NCBI GenBank assembly: GCA_002436485.1
Contig: DJMK01000002.1
Location: 1-16,135, forward strand
DNA from: Proteobacteria bacterium UBA6492
GTDB taxonomy: Bacteria > Pseudomonadota > Gammaproteobacteria > UBA6429 > Thiohalophilaceae
Length of the DNA stretch: 16,135 bases
Reading direction: 5' to 3'
Shown here: positions 1 to 6,822 of the stretch, one piece after another
How the letters are laid out: each line of letters opens with the position of its first letter
Position numbering within the stretch: position 1 is the first letter of the stretch
Notes under the pieces: generated by a model
Seen by the model: the letters and a program-made list of their open reading frames with translations, nothing else
Told to the model about the DNA's origin: nothing
Database searches by the model: none
Made by a program: the position numbers and the translations under genes

Positions 1-465
1 GTAACGTGTCATGACGTCCGGGCGATCCGGGAAAAAGGTGATACGACGAAAGCCTTCCGCCTCACACTGGGTACACAGCATGACGCTTGACTGGTACAAG
101 CCCTCCAGTGCGGTATTTTTTTCCGGGCTGATTTCATTGCTAATGTCCAGGGTAAAACGTTCGGGTACATTGGTAACGACCAGTTGTTCGTCCTGTAAAA
201 GAAATTCGTTACCAGCCAGTTCCCGACCGTCGAGTTGTATCTTTTTGAGCTGCAGTTCGTGACCATCAAGAACCAGAGGTGTTGTTTCATCCGCCACATC
301 CTGGTTGCGATAAAAACGAATTTTGCTTTTTACCAGTGTGCTTTGGGCATCAAGGTCAAAGTCCAGTTCCAGCGATTCAACCAGGTAGGCCGGTGCACGG
401 TAGTCTTTCAGGTAAATCGTTCTGGGGGTCTGTTCCATACCATCTTTGGATGTCAGATCACTCAT
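1..465 (-). CDS. pepN: Aminopeptidase N (M1 metallopeptidase), N-terminal 155 residues, cut by window edge
   Basis: This is the N-terminal part of the broad-specificity cytoplasmic zinc aminopeptidase that removes N-terminal residues from peptides in protein turnover. The reading frame is open to the left edge, so the HExxH zinc site and the GAMEN motif lie outside the window. Recognition rests on DYRAPAYLVE (residues 21-30), LEGLYQS (120-126) and CTQCEAEGFRRIT (131-143). By remembered comparison with E. coli PepN, the Gln and Glu of the TQCE segment contact the substrate N-terminus, and both are present here. The chosen ATG (465-463) has a GGAG 12 bases upstream, lying inside the last codons of dinB. 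A second Met at residue 10 aligns better with the E. coli start but has a weaker ribosome site. It begins 9 bp after the dinB stop, so the two are probably co-transcribed. Confidence 0.95.
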   Translation of the reverse strand, partial: MSDLTSKDGMEQTPRTIYLKDYRAPAYLVESLELDFDLDAQSTLVKSKIRFYRNQDVADETTPLVLDGHELQLKKIQLDGRELAGNEFLLQDEQLVVTNVPERFTLDISNEISPEKNTALEGLYQSSVMLCTQCEAEGFRRITFFPDRPDVMTRY

Positions 466-474
466 GTGCAGTTT

Positions 475-1653
475 TCACTCCGTTGTGGATTTAGTCGCAC
501 GGCCACGATGCAAGGTGCTTGGTCCAAATCGCGCGTTGATATTGTCACTGATTCTGTCCAGCGCAGACAGCCTGGCGTTTTGCTTAGCAAATAAGTCGGC
601 CTGTTGCGGCTGGTCATTTTCAGACTGCAGACCGCTGACACCCATACCAACCAGGCGAATTGCTGGCCTGCCCTGCCAGTTACGGTGCAAAAGGTCACGC
701 GTTACACTCCATAAGATATTGGTGTTATCCGTAGATTCAACCATGGTGTGTGCGCGGGTAATAAGGCGAAAATCGGGGTAGCGTAACTTGACTTGCACCG
801 TGCGTCCTTTCAAGCCTGCCTTGCGCAAGCGCCAGGCAACCTGCTCAGTCAGATGTAACAGCGTTGCCTCCAGTACGTCACGGTTAGCTATATCCTGTGA
901 AAAAGTGGTCTCGTTGGAAATGGATTTGGCCTGCGAATCCACCACCACGTCACGTTCATCGATCCCGTTGGCCAGCTGCCACAGGTGTTCACCAAATTTA
1001 CCAAAGCGCGATACCAACCAGTCGACAGGTTGATGACGTAACTGCGCGATACTCCTGATGCCCATGCGATCAAACACCGCGACTGTTGCCTTACCTGCGC
1101 CCCATAACCGGCTTACCGGTAATGGATCCAGAAAAGACTGTATGTTATTTTGCTCAACGACCACGAAGCCATTCGGTTTATTGACATCCGAAGCAATCTT
1201 GGCAACGAACTTGTTGGGTGCTACCCCGACCGAGGCAACCAGCTTCAGCTCGTCCTTGATCGCCTGCTTGATTTGCATGCCGACTTTTTCGGCTGACCCA
1301 AACAGTTTCTCACTGGAAGTCACATCAAGAAATGCTTCATCAAGCGCGAGCGGTTGAACAACCGGTGTATAGCGAAAAAAGATTTCGCGAATCTGCCGGG
1401 ATACTTCCGCATATAGCTGCATGTTGCTGCGCAGGCGAATCACCTGAGGGCACAGGCGCACTGCACGTACCATCGGCATGGCACTGTGTAGACCATACTT
1501 ACGCGCTTCGTAGTTAGCGGCAGAAACCACGCCGCGACCTTCTACGGTACCACCCACTATAACCGGCTTACCTTTCAGCTCAGGGTTTTCACGCTCTTCG
1601 ATAGAGGCATAAAAGGCGTCCATGTCCACATGAATAATTTTGCGCTCAGGCAT
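475..1653 (-). CDS. dinB: DNA polymerase IV (Y-family translesion polymerase)
   Basis: This is an error-prone polymerase that extends primers past damaged bases and lacks proofreading. The 392-residue protein is slightly longer than E. coli Pol IV. The catalytic carboxylates are visible: D10 in IIHVDMDAFYASIE and the D105-E106 pair in LALDEAFLDVT. The steric-gate position, Phe in E. coli DinB, is Tyr here (Y15). The thumb and little-finger region follows. A QADLF pentapeptide at residues 351-355 fits the beta-clamp-binding consensus and lies 37 residues before the C-terminus, followed by a basic tail (HRGRATKS). The ATG at 1653 gives a canonical N-terminus; only a weak GGA precedes it. pepN follows with a 9 bp gap. 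I found no CTGT-N8-ACAG LexA-type box upstream, so SOS control is not supported by the sequence. Confidence 0.96.
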   Translation of the reverse strand: MPERKIIHVDMDAFYASIEERENPELKGKPVIVGGTVEGRGVVSAANYEARKYGLHSAMPMVRAVRLCPQVIRLRSNMQLYAEVSRQIREIFFRYTPVVQPLALDEAFLDVTSSEKLFGSAEKVGMQIKQAIKDELKLVASVGVAPNKFVAKIASDVNKPNGFVVVEQNNIQSFLDPLPVSRLWGAGKATVAVFDRMGIRSIAQLRHQPVDWLVSRFGKFGEHLWQLANGIDERDVVVDSQAKSISNETTFSQDIANRDVLEATLLHLTEQVAWRLRKAGLKGRTVQVKLRYPDFRLITRAHTMVESTDNTNILWSVTRDLLHRNWQGRPAIRLVGMGVSGLQSENDQPQQADLFAKQNARLSALDRISDNINARFGPSTLHRGRATKSTTE

Positions 1654-1904
1654 AATAGCTGATCCAGGTAATGGCTTTTCCTTATAGCTCAGAGTGCCGA
1701 CTATGTTCTCACATTCTGTAACACAGCGTTATAGAATTTATGGGTGTTATCATGAATGCTGCTTGCCTAAACATTATAATGCCAGTCGTCGAGGTGTGCT
1801 AAATATCATGTTGTAACTTATACCTGTTTTCTCAATGCGTGAGAAACGGGTAAGCTGTTCATAATAAAAGTTTGGGTAGAACTTTGTGAATCGCGTTTGA
1901 TGAT
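1654..1904. other. Intergenic region between dinB and the SLT gene, with a hairpin
   Basis: These 251 bases hold no convincing gene. They must contain the dinB promoter, which reads leftward; a TATAAG-like element occurs in the 1680s on the minus strand, but no good -35 matches it. At 1822-1851 there is an imperfect inverted repeat: TTTCTCA pairs with TGAGAAA across a 5-base loop, and the stem extends outward with one bulged base. It lies 3' of the SLT transglycosylase gene but has no T-run on either strand, so it is not a standard intrinsic terminator. Confidence 0.45.
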
Positions 1905-1916
1905 TTAATAAACGCG
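1892..1916. repeat. Perfect 7-bp inverted repeat spanning the SLT gene stop codon
   Basis: CGCGTTT (1892-1898) and AAACGCG (1910-1916) are perfect inverted repeats separated by 11 bases. The stop codon of the minus-strand transglycosylase (1907-1905) sits in the loop. No T-run follows on the minus strand, so a mRNA 3'-end or stability role is only a guess. Confidence 0.4.
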
Positions 1917-2546
1917 CTTGTAATAATCGTGGAAGTGTAAAACTTTTTGCACGTAGTTTTGGGTTTCTTCGTAGGGTGGTACACCTTTGTAAAAGTACAC
2001 GGCTTTTTCGCCTGCATTGTAGGCAGCCAGTGCATGCTTGAGGTTGTTGTCATATTTATTTATGAGATATCGCAGGTGCTTGACACCGGCTTCCAGATTT
2101 TGTGCAGGATCGTAAATATCATCCACGCCATAGATCTTTGCCGTGGCAGGCATGAGTTGCATCAGGCCAGAAGCACCGACGCGTGATTTGGCCTCGATTT
2201 TAAAATAAGACTCAGTATGAATCACCGCCTTGACCAGAGCGACGTCCATACTGTGCCGTTGCGATACCTGCCGTATCAAGGACTCCAGTTCATTCAATGC
2301 GCTCGGTCGCTGCTTGTAACGGCTGGCAGCAAGCTGGCCGGTACCTTCGGCACCGCGACGGCTGCTCACCAGTTTGTGCGTTGACTTATATATAGGTCGA
2401 TCACTGATGACCCGCGAACCATCCGGCAGCTGGTAAACAAAAAACTTGGCCGCCATGGCACCCTGGCCAACTGTTCCCAATAACAGTCCCATTAAAACGT
2501 AGAATATATGGTGCCTTGTAATCACGCTGATTCTCTTAAATAACAC
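1905..2546 (-). CDS. Secreted SLT-domain lytic transglycosylase with N-terminal DUF4124-like segment
   Basis: This probably cleaves the glycan strands of peptidoglycan from the periplasm. The start is uncertain. GTG at 2546 gives 213 residues. A GTG at 2525 (residue 8) has AAGAGA six bases upstream and still leaves a basic stretch (TRHH) before the hydrophobic core, so I prefer it, giving 206 residues. A signal peptide spans about residues 14-32 with likely cleavage after AMA. Residues 34-52 (FFVYQLPDGSRVISDRP) resemble a DUF4124 module. The SLT domain covers about 85-205, with catalytic Glu112 in HTESYF, then GLMQLMP (127-133) and AAYNAGE (174-180). It lies downstream of tpm with a 56 bp gap, so its own promoter is possible. 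No lipobox is seen, so it is likely soluble periplasmic or secreted. Confidence 0.9.
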   Translation of the reverse strand: MLFKRISVITRHHIFYVLMGLLLGTVGQGAMAAKFFVYQLPDGSRVISDRPIYKSTHKLVSSRRGAEGTGQLAASRYKQRPSALNELESLIRQVSQRHSMDVALVKAVIHTESYFKIEAKSRVGASGLMQLMPATAKIYGVDDIYDPAQNLEAGVKHLRYLINKYDNNLKHALAAYNAGEKAVYFYKGVPPYEETQNYVQKVLHFHDYYKRVY

Positions 2547-2552
2547 GCTCTG

Positions 2553-2569
2553 ACTATACTATCGGTCAA
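2553..2569 (-). promoter_or_regulatory. Possible promoter elements for the SLT transglycosylase
   Basis: On the minus strand TTGACC (2569-2564) resembles a -35 and TATAGT (2558-2553) resembles a -10. They are too close to belong to one promoter. TATAGT would place the transcript start near 2546, which fits translation from the GTG at 2525. TTGACC instead pairs with TGTTAT at 2545-2540 across 18 bases. The call is weak. Confidence 0.25.
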
Positions 2570-2602
2570 ATTTTAGCGTATTTTAATACTGCCATGATTT
2601 CC

Positions 2603-3268
2603 TTATTTTTTCGCCACTTGCATAAGATAAACATGCTCCTGCAGATAGCTTAATCCCCTTTCAAAGAAGCGCGCATGGCGTGTCAAAACGTCACTCGACA
2701 CCAATGGTTTATTCGCGCCCTGATAGTCTTTGCCATACAGACTTTCAACTTCTGCACCAGTAACAGAAAACGGCGGACCGTCCATCTCTGCCTGCTCATA
2801 GCTCAGGGTGATAAGAAAATAGGGAGCTGTACCCACTAGTTGTTTCATATGTTTGACATAGGCAACGCGCATTGGCTTCGGTAATGCAATCAGGGCGGCC
2901 CGGTCATAGACGGCATCAATACGCCCTAGTTGCGCGGCTGTCAGCGAAAAATAGTCACCGCACCAGATTCGAAAACCCTCGCCGCTCCAGACCTGGAAGT
3001 CATCCTGCCGGGTGACACTGGCATTTAGTGCCTGCTCACCGAGCATTGCCTCGATGGCGAGGGGTGACAACTCAACGGCTTCAACCTGGTAGCCCTGCTG
3101 TAAAAACCAGCTGATATCCACACTCTTGCCACAAAGTGGCACAAATACCGTTGCCGGTGGCGCCACTGCCAGTGTTTGCCAGTGTTCCAGCAGGTAACTG
3201 TTTATTTCCTGCTTGTGAAAACCGATGTTGTTTTGCTGCCAACGTGCGTGCCAGAAATCTGCCTGCAT
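2603..3268 (-). CDS. tpm: Thiopurine S-methyltransferase (TPMT family)
   Basis: This is a cytoplasmic SAM-dependent methyltransferase. Bacterial members methylate thiopurines and have been linked to methylation of selenium and tellurium oxyanions. At 221 residues it has the usual bacterial TPMT length. The family signature is clear: an N-terminal FWHARWQQNNIGFH (5-18), the SAM-binding VFVPLCGKSVD (41-51), GYQVEAVELSP (59-69) with an acidic adenosyl-contacting Glu, CGDYFSL (103-109) and AVYDRAALIALP (119-130). The ATG at 3268 is preceded by GGAAG a few bases upstream. The gene is divergent from the MBL-fold hydrolase at 3350, sharing an 81 bp intergenic region, and its transcript may continue into the transglycosylase. 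The natural substrate cannot be read from the sequence. Confidence 0.95.
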   Translation of the reverse strand: MQADFWHARWQQNNIGFHKQEINSYLLEHWQTLAVAPPATVFVPLCGKSVDISWFLQQGYQVEAVELSPLAIEAMLGEQALNASVTRQDDFQVWSGEGFRIWCGDYFSLTAAQLGRIDAVYDRAALIALPKPMRVAYVKHMKQLVGTAPYFLITLSYEQAEMDGPPFSVTGAEVESLYGKDYQGANKPLVSSDVLTRHARFFERGLSYLQEHVYLMQVAKK

Positions 3269-3349
3269 AATGCTTCCGTTATCGTATTTGGGGCTGTATC
3301 GCTGTTTTCAGTTCGTTACAATAATCCATATTAAAACCCGGAGGAAAGC

Positions 3350-4042
3350 ATGAACAACCTGCCCTATGAGATAGAAGCCATGGAACTCGGCCCGATGGAG
3401 AACTTCATCTATCTCATCACCGACAAGAAAACCGGCCGCACCGCTGTGGTCGACCCGGCCTGGGATGTACCTGCAATTCTCAGGCGCGCTAAGGAAAAAG
3501 GTGTCACTATCACGGATATCTTGCTCACACATAGTCACCATGACCATATTAATGGTATCGAGCAGGTGCTGGCCAGCTATGATGCCCAGTTACATTTATC
3601 AAAACCTGAAGCTCAATTCTGGGGCAAGCACCTGGACCTGCCTACGCTGCACCACGGTGGCGATATCATTCGGCTCGGCAACACAGAGATCACGATGTTA
3701 CTGACACCAGGACATACGCCGGGCTCAGCCTGTTATCACCTTGGCAATGACCTCATCACAGGCGATACCATGTTCGTATTTGGTTGTGGCCGTTGCGATC
3801 TGAGTGGTGGCGACCCGGAAATGATGTTTGATACGTTGTCCCGGCTTGGTAAGGAAATGCCACAATCCACTGTTATTCACCCTGGTCATAACTATTCCGT
3901 GCAACCCACATCTACTATTGAAGAGGAAATGGAAGGAAATCCTTTCATGCATTTTCACGACAAGGCCGGTTTTGTTGAATACCGCATGCACATTCATGAC
4001 AAGGTACGGCACGAACCTTACCAGGCTGTCCCGGTTGACTGA
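3350..4042 (+). CDS. MBL-fold metallo-hydrolase, glyoxalase II-like
   Basis: This is a cytoplasmic metallo-beta-lactamase-fold hydrolase, most like the glyoxalase II (hydroxyacylglutathione hydrolase) branch. A full dinuclear metal site is visible in 230 residues: THSHHDH at 60-66 (H61, H63, D65, H66), H122 in TPGHTPGS, D139 in ITGDTMF, and H180 in IHPGHNY. FGCGRCDL (144-151) matches the segment after the bridging Asp in glyoxalase II and persulfide dioxygenase relatives. The C-terminal NPFMHF (197-202) recalls the NPF segment of glyoxalase II, but the long helical substrate domain is missing. The start is secure: GGAGGAAAGC directly precedes the ATG. It is divergent from tpm, and its stop lies 4 bp from the convergent protease gene. 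The real substrate (thioester, persulfide or other) is not determined. Confidence 0.88.
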   Translation: MNNLPYEIEAMELGPMENFIYLITDKKTGRTAVVDPAWDVPAILRRAKEKGVTITDILLTHSHHDHINGIEQVLASYDAQLHLSKPEAQFWGKHLDLPTLHHGGDIIRLGNTEITMLLTPGHTPGSACYHLGNDLITGDTMFVFGCGRCDLSGGDPEMMFDTLSRLGKEMPQSTVIHPGHNYSVQPTSTIEEEMEGNPFMHFHDKAGFVEYRMHIHDKVRHEPYQAVPVD

Positions 4043-4046
4043 ATAA

Positions 4047-4589
4047 TCAGGGATACTGCCGCAACACAAGCGTATCACCGCGCTGGGTAAACTCGATCCG
4101 CTTTAGAAAGGCCATGCCCAGCAGAATAATATCGTCGCTGACATTGGGATTGATGCTGGCATTAAGATCGTTCAGCGTTATATCACCAATACCAACCCTG
4201 TCTATTTTAGTTCCATAACCTTTCGCGATACCATTTGCCGTGTAGAACTGTGTTTCGTACAAGCGCTTGAGGCCGATACGCTCAGCGATATGTTCCGGTA
4301 CTGATATATTGGTGGCACCGGTATCCAGCAGAAACTCCACTCGGTAACCATTAATTTCGCCGGTTACATTGTAGTGTCCATAACGATTGCGTTGCAGGAT
4401 AACCTCTCGAACACCATTCTGCTGTATCTGGGTAGTTACTTGCTGGTTTGGATTACGTTCCCGCTCTAACCAGTTACTGAAAAACACCGCCAGCAAGCCA
4501 AGTAACAGGAACCAAAAGCCAAACCACATCCAGCCGGCAATATGTTTTTGCGGATGTGGTTTTTCAGGTTCCTGCTGGTGTTGTTGCAT
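4047..4589 (-). CDS. Membrane-anchored retropepsin-like aspartic protease (clan AA)
   Basis: A 180-residue protein with one transmembrane helix at about residues 19-40 (Trp- and Phe-rich) and a C-terminal single-lobe retropepsin-like domain. The catalytic motif is FLLDTGATNISVP (86-98), with D89 as the presumed nucleophile-activating Asp. Because it has one lobe, the active enzyme would be a dimer, as in other retropepsins. DDIILLGMAFLKRIEF near the C-terminus matches the usual flap-side ILLGM segment of this bacterial family, known as TIGR02281 in gammaproteobacteria. The Gln/His/Pro-rich N-terminus is probably cytoplasmic and the protease domain periplasmic. It starts 15 bp after the methyltransferase stop on the same strand, with CGGA just upstream of the ATG, so the two probably form an operon. 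Its cellular substrate is unknown. Confidence 0.88.
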   Translation of the reverse strand: MQQHQQEPEKPHPQKHIAGWMWFGFWFLLLGLLAVFFSNWLERERNPNQQVTTQIQQNGVREVILQRNRYGHYNVTGEINGYRVEFLLDTGATNISVPEHIAERIGLKRLYETQFYTANGIAKGYGTKIDRVGIGDITLNDLNASINPNVSDDIILLGMAFLKRIEFTQRGDTLVLRQYP

Positions 4590-4604
4590 GAATCCGTGTG
4601 GTAT

Positions 4605-5468
4605 TTACTTCTCGGCAACAATATAAGCCTGCCAGGATTCCTGGTTTTCCTCTTCATGGCTCTCGTGAAACTCACCGGTTCCCTCGAGTTCATCATCGTC
4701 ATCATCGGAATCGACAAACTCTTCCCAGTAAATGCGTACCTTGCTAAAGCCAGCCTCTTCCAGCAACTCCCTTAGTTCTGGCAGCGACCACAAGCGCCAG
4801 TCATAGCTAAAGGCCTTGTCCATACGCGAGCCATCGGGAAACTCGAAATGAATATGGCAAAGTATTTCGTTGGTAATAGGATTGAACTTGGCGTGCTCCC
4901 ATATGTAAGTCGCATCTACCTCGTCCATCTCGGTCTCTTCTTCCAGAATATCCTGACACTCTGTACCACCAAACATGTCAAGTACCAGCAGGCCACCCTC
5001 GTTCAGGCCGGCATGTGCCGTTTCAAAGTAATGTCGCAGTGCATCACGGGTTTTGAATATGCAAAAACTGAAATTTAGCCCACAGGTTATATCTACCTTG
5101 GGTTCTGTGACATTACAGACATCGTCATTGATTAGCTGGATACGCCCGGCCACGTCAGTTCCGGCCGGTTCAATATTGCGTTTTCTACCCCACTCCAGCG
5201 TATCTTTGCAAAGATCGACACCAACCGCTGTACGTTGCGGATCGGATTTGCACCATTCCACCGACAAATAAGAGGTGCCACAGAAATCTTCCTTCATGGA
5301 TAGCGGTGTTTTGCCGCGCAGCTCTTTATAAACTTTGTCAAAAAACTCGATGTCATTTTCCGGTGCCTGCACCGCGTACTGGTACATGACATGCAGTTCG
5401 GCCTGTTCAGCCTGGCTTGGACCGTCGTGCTTCTTCTTGTTCTTATCTTTGTGCTTGTTCTTGCCCAT
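4605..5468 (-). CDS. Class I SAM-dependent methyltransferase with basic N-terminus and acidic C-terminal loop
   Basis: A 287-residue protein with a Rossmann-like methyltransferase core. Motif I is KEDFCGTSYLSVEW (59-72), the ribose-binding acidic residue is in VGVDLCKDTLEWG (82-94), NDDVCNV (114-120) looks like motif II/III, and GGLLVLDMFGG (158-168) like motif IV/V. The substrate is not evident. The N-terminus is strongly basic (KNKHKDKNKKKH, 3-14), which could bind nucleic acid or ribosomes. The region at 253-276 is strongly acidic, including DSDDDDDE, encoded by GAT/GAC repeats. The ATG at 5468 is the first in frame and the gene is divergent from ispG. The retropepsin-like gene follows 15 bp downstream. 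Methyltransferase activity is well supported by the motifs, and assignment of a target is not. Confidence 0.85.
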   Translation of the reverse strand: MGKNKHKDKNKKKHDGPSQAEQAELHVMYQYAVQAPENDIEFFDKVYKELRGKTPLSMKEDFCGTSYLSVEWCKSDPQRTAVGVDLCKDTLEWGRKRNIEPAGTDVAGRIQLINDDVCNVTEPKVDITCGLNFSFCIFKTRDALRHYFETAHAGLNEGGLLVLDMFGGTECQDILEEETEMDEVDATYIWEHAKFNPITNEILCHIHFEFPDGSRMDKAFSYDWRLWSLPELRELLEEAGFSKVRIYWEEFVDSDDDDDELEGTGEFHESHEEENQESWQAYIVAEK

Positions 5469-5555
5469 TTAATCTCCCACCACACACAGGGTTAAACAAA
5501 GTCTTTAGTATAAGCGTTTTTTATTCCGGCTTCTCGTTTCTGTTTAGCTATGTCA

Positions 5556-5564
5556 TGTTAAGAT
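5556..5564 (+). promoter_or_regulatory. Possible extended -10 promoter of ispG
   Basis: TGTTAAGAT fits an extended -10 (TGn followed by TAAGAT), and would start transcription about 33 bases before the ispG ATG. No good -35 is seen at the expected distance, which is tolerable for extended -10 promoters. It lies in the 135 bp gap between the divergent methyltransferase gene and ispG. Confidence 0.3.
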
Positions 5565-5603
5565 CAGCGCGCTTCAGCATACGCAACCGAATATCAGGCA
5601 CTT

Positions 5604-6812
5604 ATGACAAAACCGCATCAGACAATCCCGGTACAGGTCGGCAACGTAACCATTGGCGGTACAGCACCGGTGGCTGTGCAGTCCATGACCAATACAGATA
5701 CTGTCGACGCCGAAACAACAGCACAACAAATCGTGTCGCTGGCCAAAGCCGGTTCTGAACTGGTACGGATAACCGTCAATACCAGCGAGGCAGCAGCCCA
5801 GGTACCGGTAATCCGCGAGCGGATACGTCAACTGGGTTGCGAGGTTCCCATTGTTGGCGATTTTCACTTCAACGGGCATAAGCTGCTGCGCGAGCACCCA
5901 GCCTGTGCCGAAGCGTTGGACAAATATCGCATCAATCCCGGTAATGTCGGGCGGGGGAAAAAGCGCGACGAGCAATTCAGTAGCCTGATCGAATTTGCCT
6001 GCAAATATGATAAGCCGGTGCGTATCGGCGTAAACTGGGGCAGTCTGGATCAAAGCGTACTGGCTCGTTTGATGGATGAAAATGCCAAGCTCAACGAACC
6101 ACTGGAGCCAAAGGCAATCATGTACCAGGCCATCATCACCTCGGCACTGGAAAGTGCGCAGCAGGCCGAAGACATTGGTCTGCCGCATGATCGCATTATC
6201 CTGTCTGCCAAGATGAGCGGCGTACAGGATCTGATACAGGTATACCAGTCGCTCGCTTCACAATGCGAATACCCCTTACACCTTGGCTTGACCGAGGCCG
6301 GCATGGGCAGTAAAGGTATTGTTGCATCGACGGCAGCCTTGTCGATCCTGTTACAACAAGGTATCGGTGATACCATTCGTATCTCGCTGACCCCCGAACC
6401 CCATGGCGATCGCACACAGGAAGTCATCGTAGCGCAGGAAATTCTGCAAACCATGGGGTTACGTTCTTTTACACCACAGGTGATCGCCTGCCCGGGATGC
6501 GGGCGCACCTCCAGTACCTATTTCCAGCAGCTGGCTCAGGATATTCAAAGTTACCTGCGTCATAACATGCCACAGTGGCGCAAGAAATATCACGGAGTTG
6601 AAGACATGACCGTCGCGGTCATGGGCTGCGTTGTCAACGGCCCAGGTGAAAGCAAACACGCCAACATTGGTATCAGTCTGCCAGGCACTGGTGAAAAACC
6701 GGTCGCCCCGGTATACGAGGATGGTGAAAAAACCGTGACCTTAAAAGGCGATCATATTGCCGAAGAATTTCAGGCGATTATCGATAAATATATAGAACGC
6801 CACTATACGTGA
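5604..6812 (+). CDS. ispG: 4-hydroxy-3-methylbut-2-en-1-yl diphosphate synthase (MEP pathway)
   Basis: IspG (GcpE) converts 2-C-methyl-D-erythritol 2,4-cyclodiphosphate to HMBPP with a [4Fe-4S] cluster, the penultimate step of the MEP isoprenoid pathway. The 402-residue protein has the TIM-barrel part with TIPVQVGNVTIGG, VAVQSMTNTDT, and RINPGNVG (109-116). The cluster ligands are all present: C296 and C299 in ACPGCGRTSS, C342 in MGCVVNGPGE and E349. The gap between C299 and C342 is 43 residues, against 32 in E. coli, so this is the longer type I associate with Xanthomonas-like species. The ATG has AGG five bases upstream. Its stop lies 10 bp from the convergent mltF stop. Confidence 0.97.
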   Translation: MTKPHQTIPVQVGNVTIGGTAPVAVQSMTNTDTVDAETTAQQIVSLAKAGSELVRITVNTSEAAAQVPVIRERIRQLGCEVPIVGDFHFNGHKLLREHPACAEALDKYRINPGNVGRGKKRDEQFSSLIEFACKYDKPVRIGVNWGSLDQSVLARLMDENAKLNEPLEPKAIMYQAIITSALESAQQAEDIGLPHDRIILSAKMSGVQDLIQVYQSLASQCEYPLHLGLTEAGMGSKGIVASTAALSILLQQGIGDTIRISLTPEPHGDRTQEVIVAQEILQTMGLRSFTPQVIACPGCGRTSSTYFQQLAQDIQSYLRHNMPQWRKKYHGVEDMTVAVMGCVVNGPGESKHANIGISLPGTGEKPVAPVYEDGEKTVTLKGDHIAEEFQAIIDKYIERHYT

Positions 6813-6822
6813 AGTTTTTAAG

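Noticed and set aside
1711..1730. CTGTAACACAG near dinB as a LexA box
   Set aside because: The CTGT and ACAG halves are separated by 3 bases and not 8, so it does not fit the gammaproteobacterial LexA site.
4691..4709. CATCATCGTCATCATCG repeat as a microsatellite or regulatory repeat
   Set aside because: It lies in frame in the methyltransferase gene and simply encodes an Asp run; no evidence of phase variation is visible.
5574..6188. 204-codon minus-strand frame opposite ispG
   Set aside because: It is the antisense shadow of a clear ispG coding sequence and has no recognisable product.
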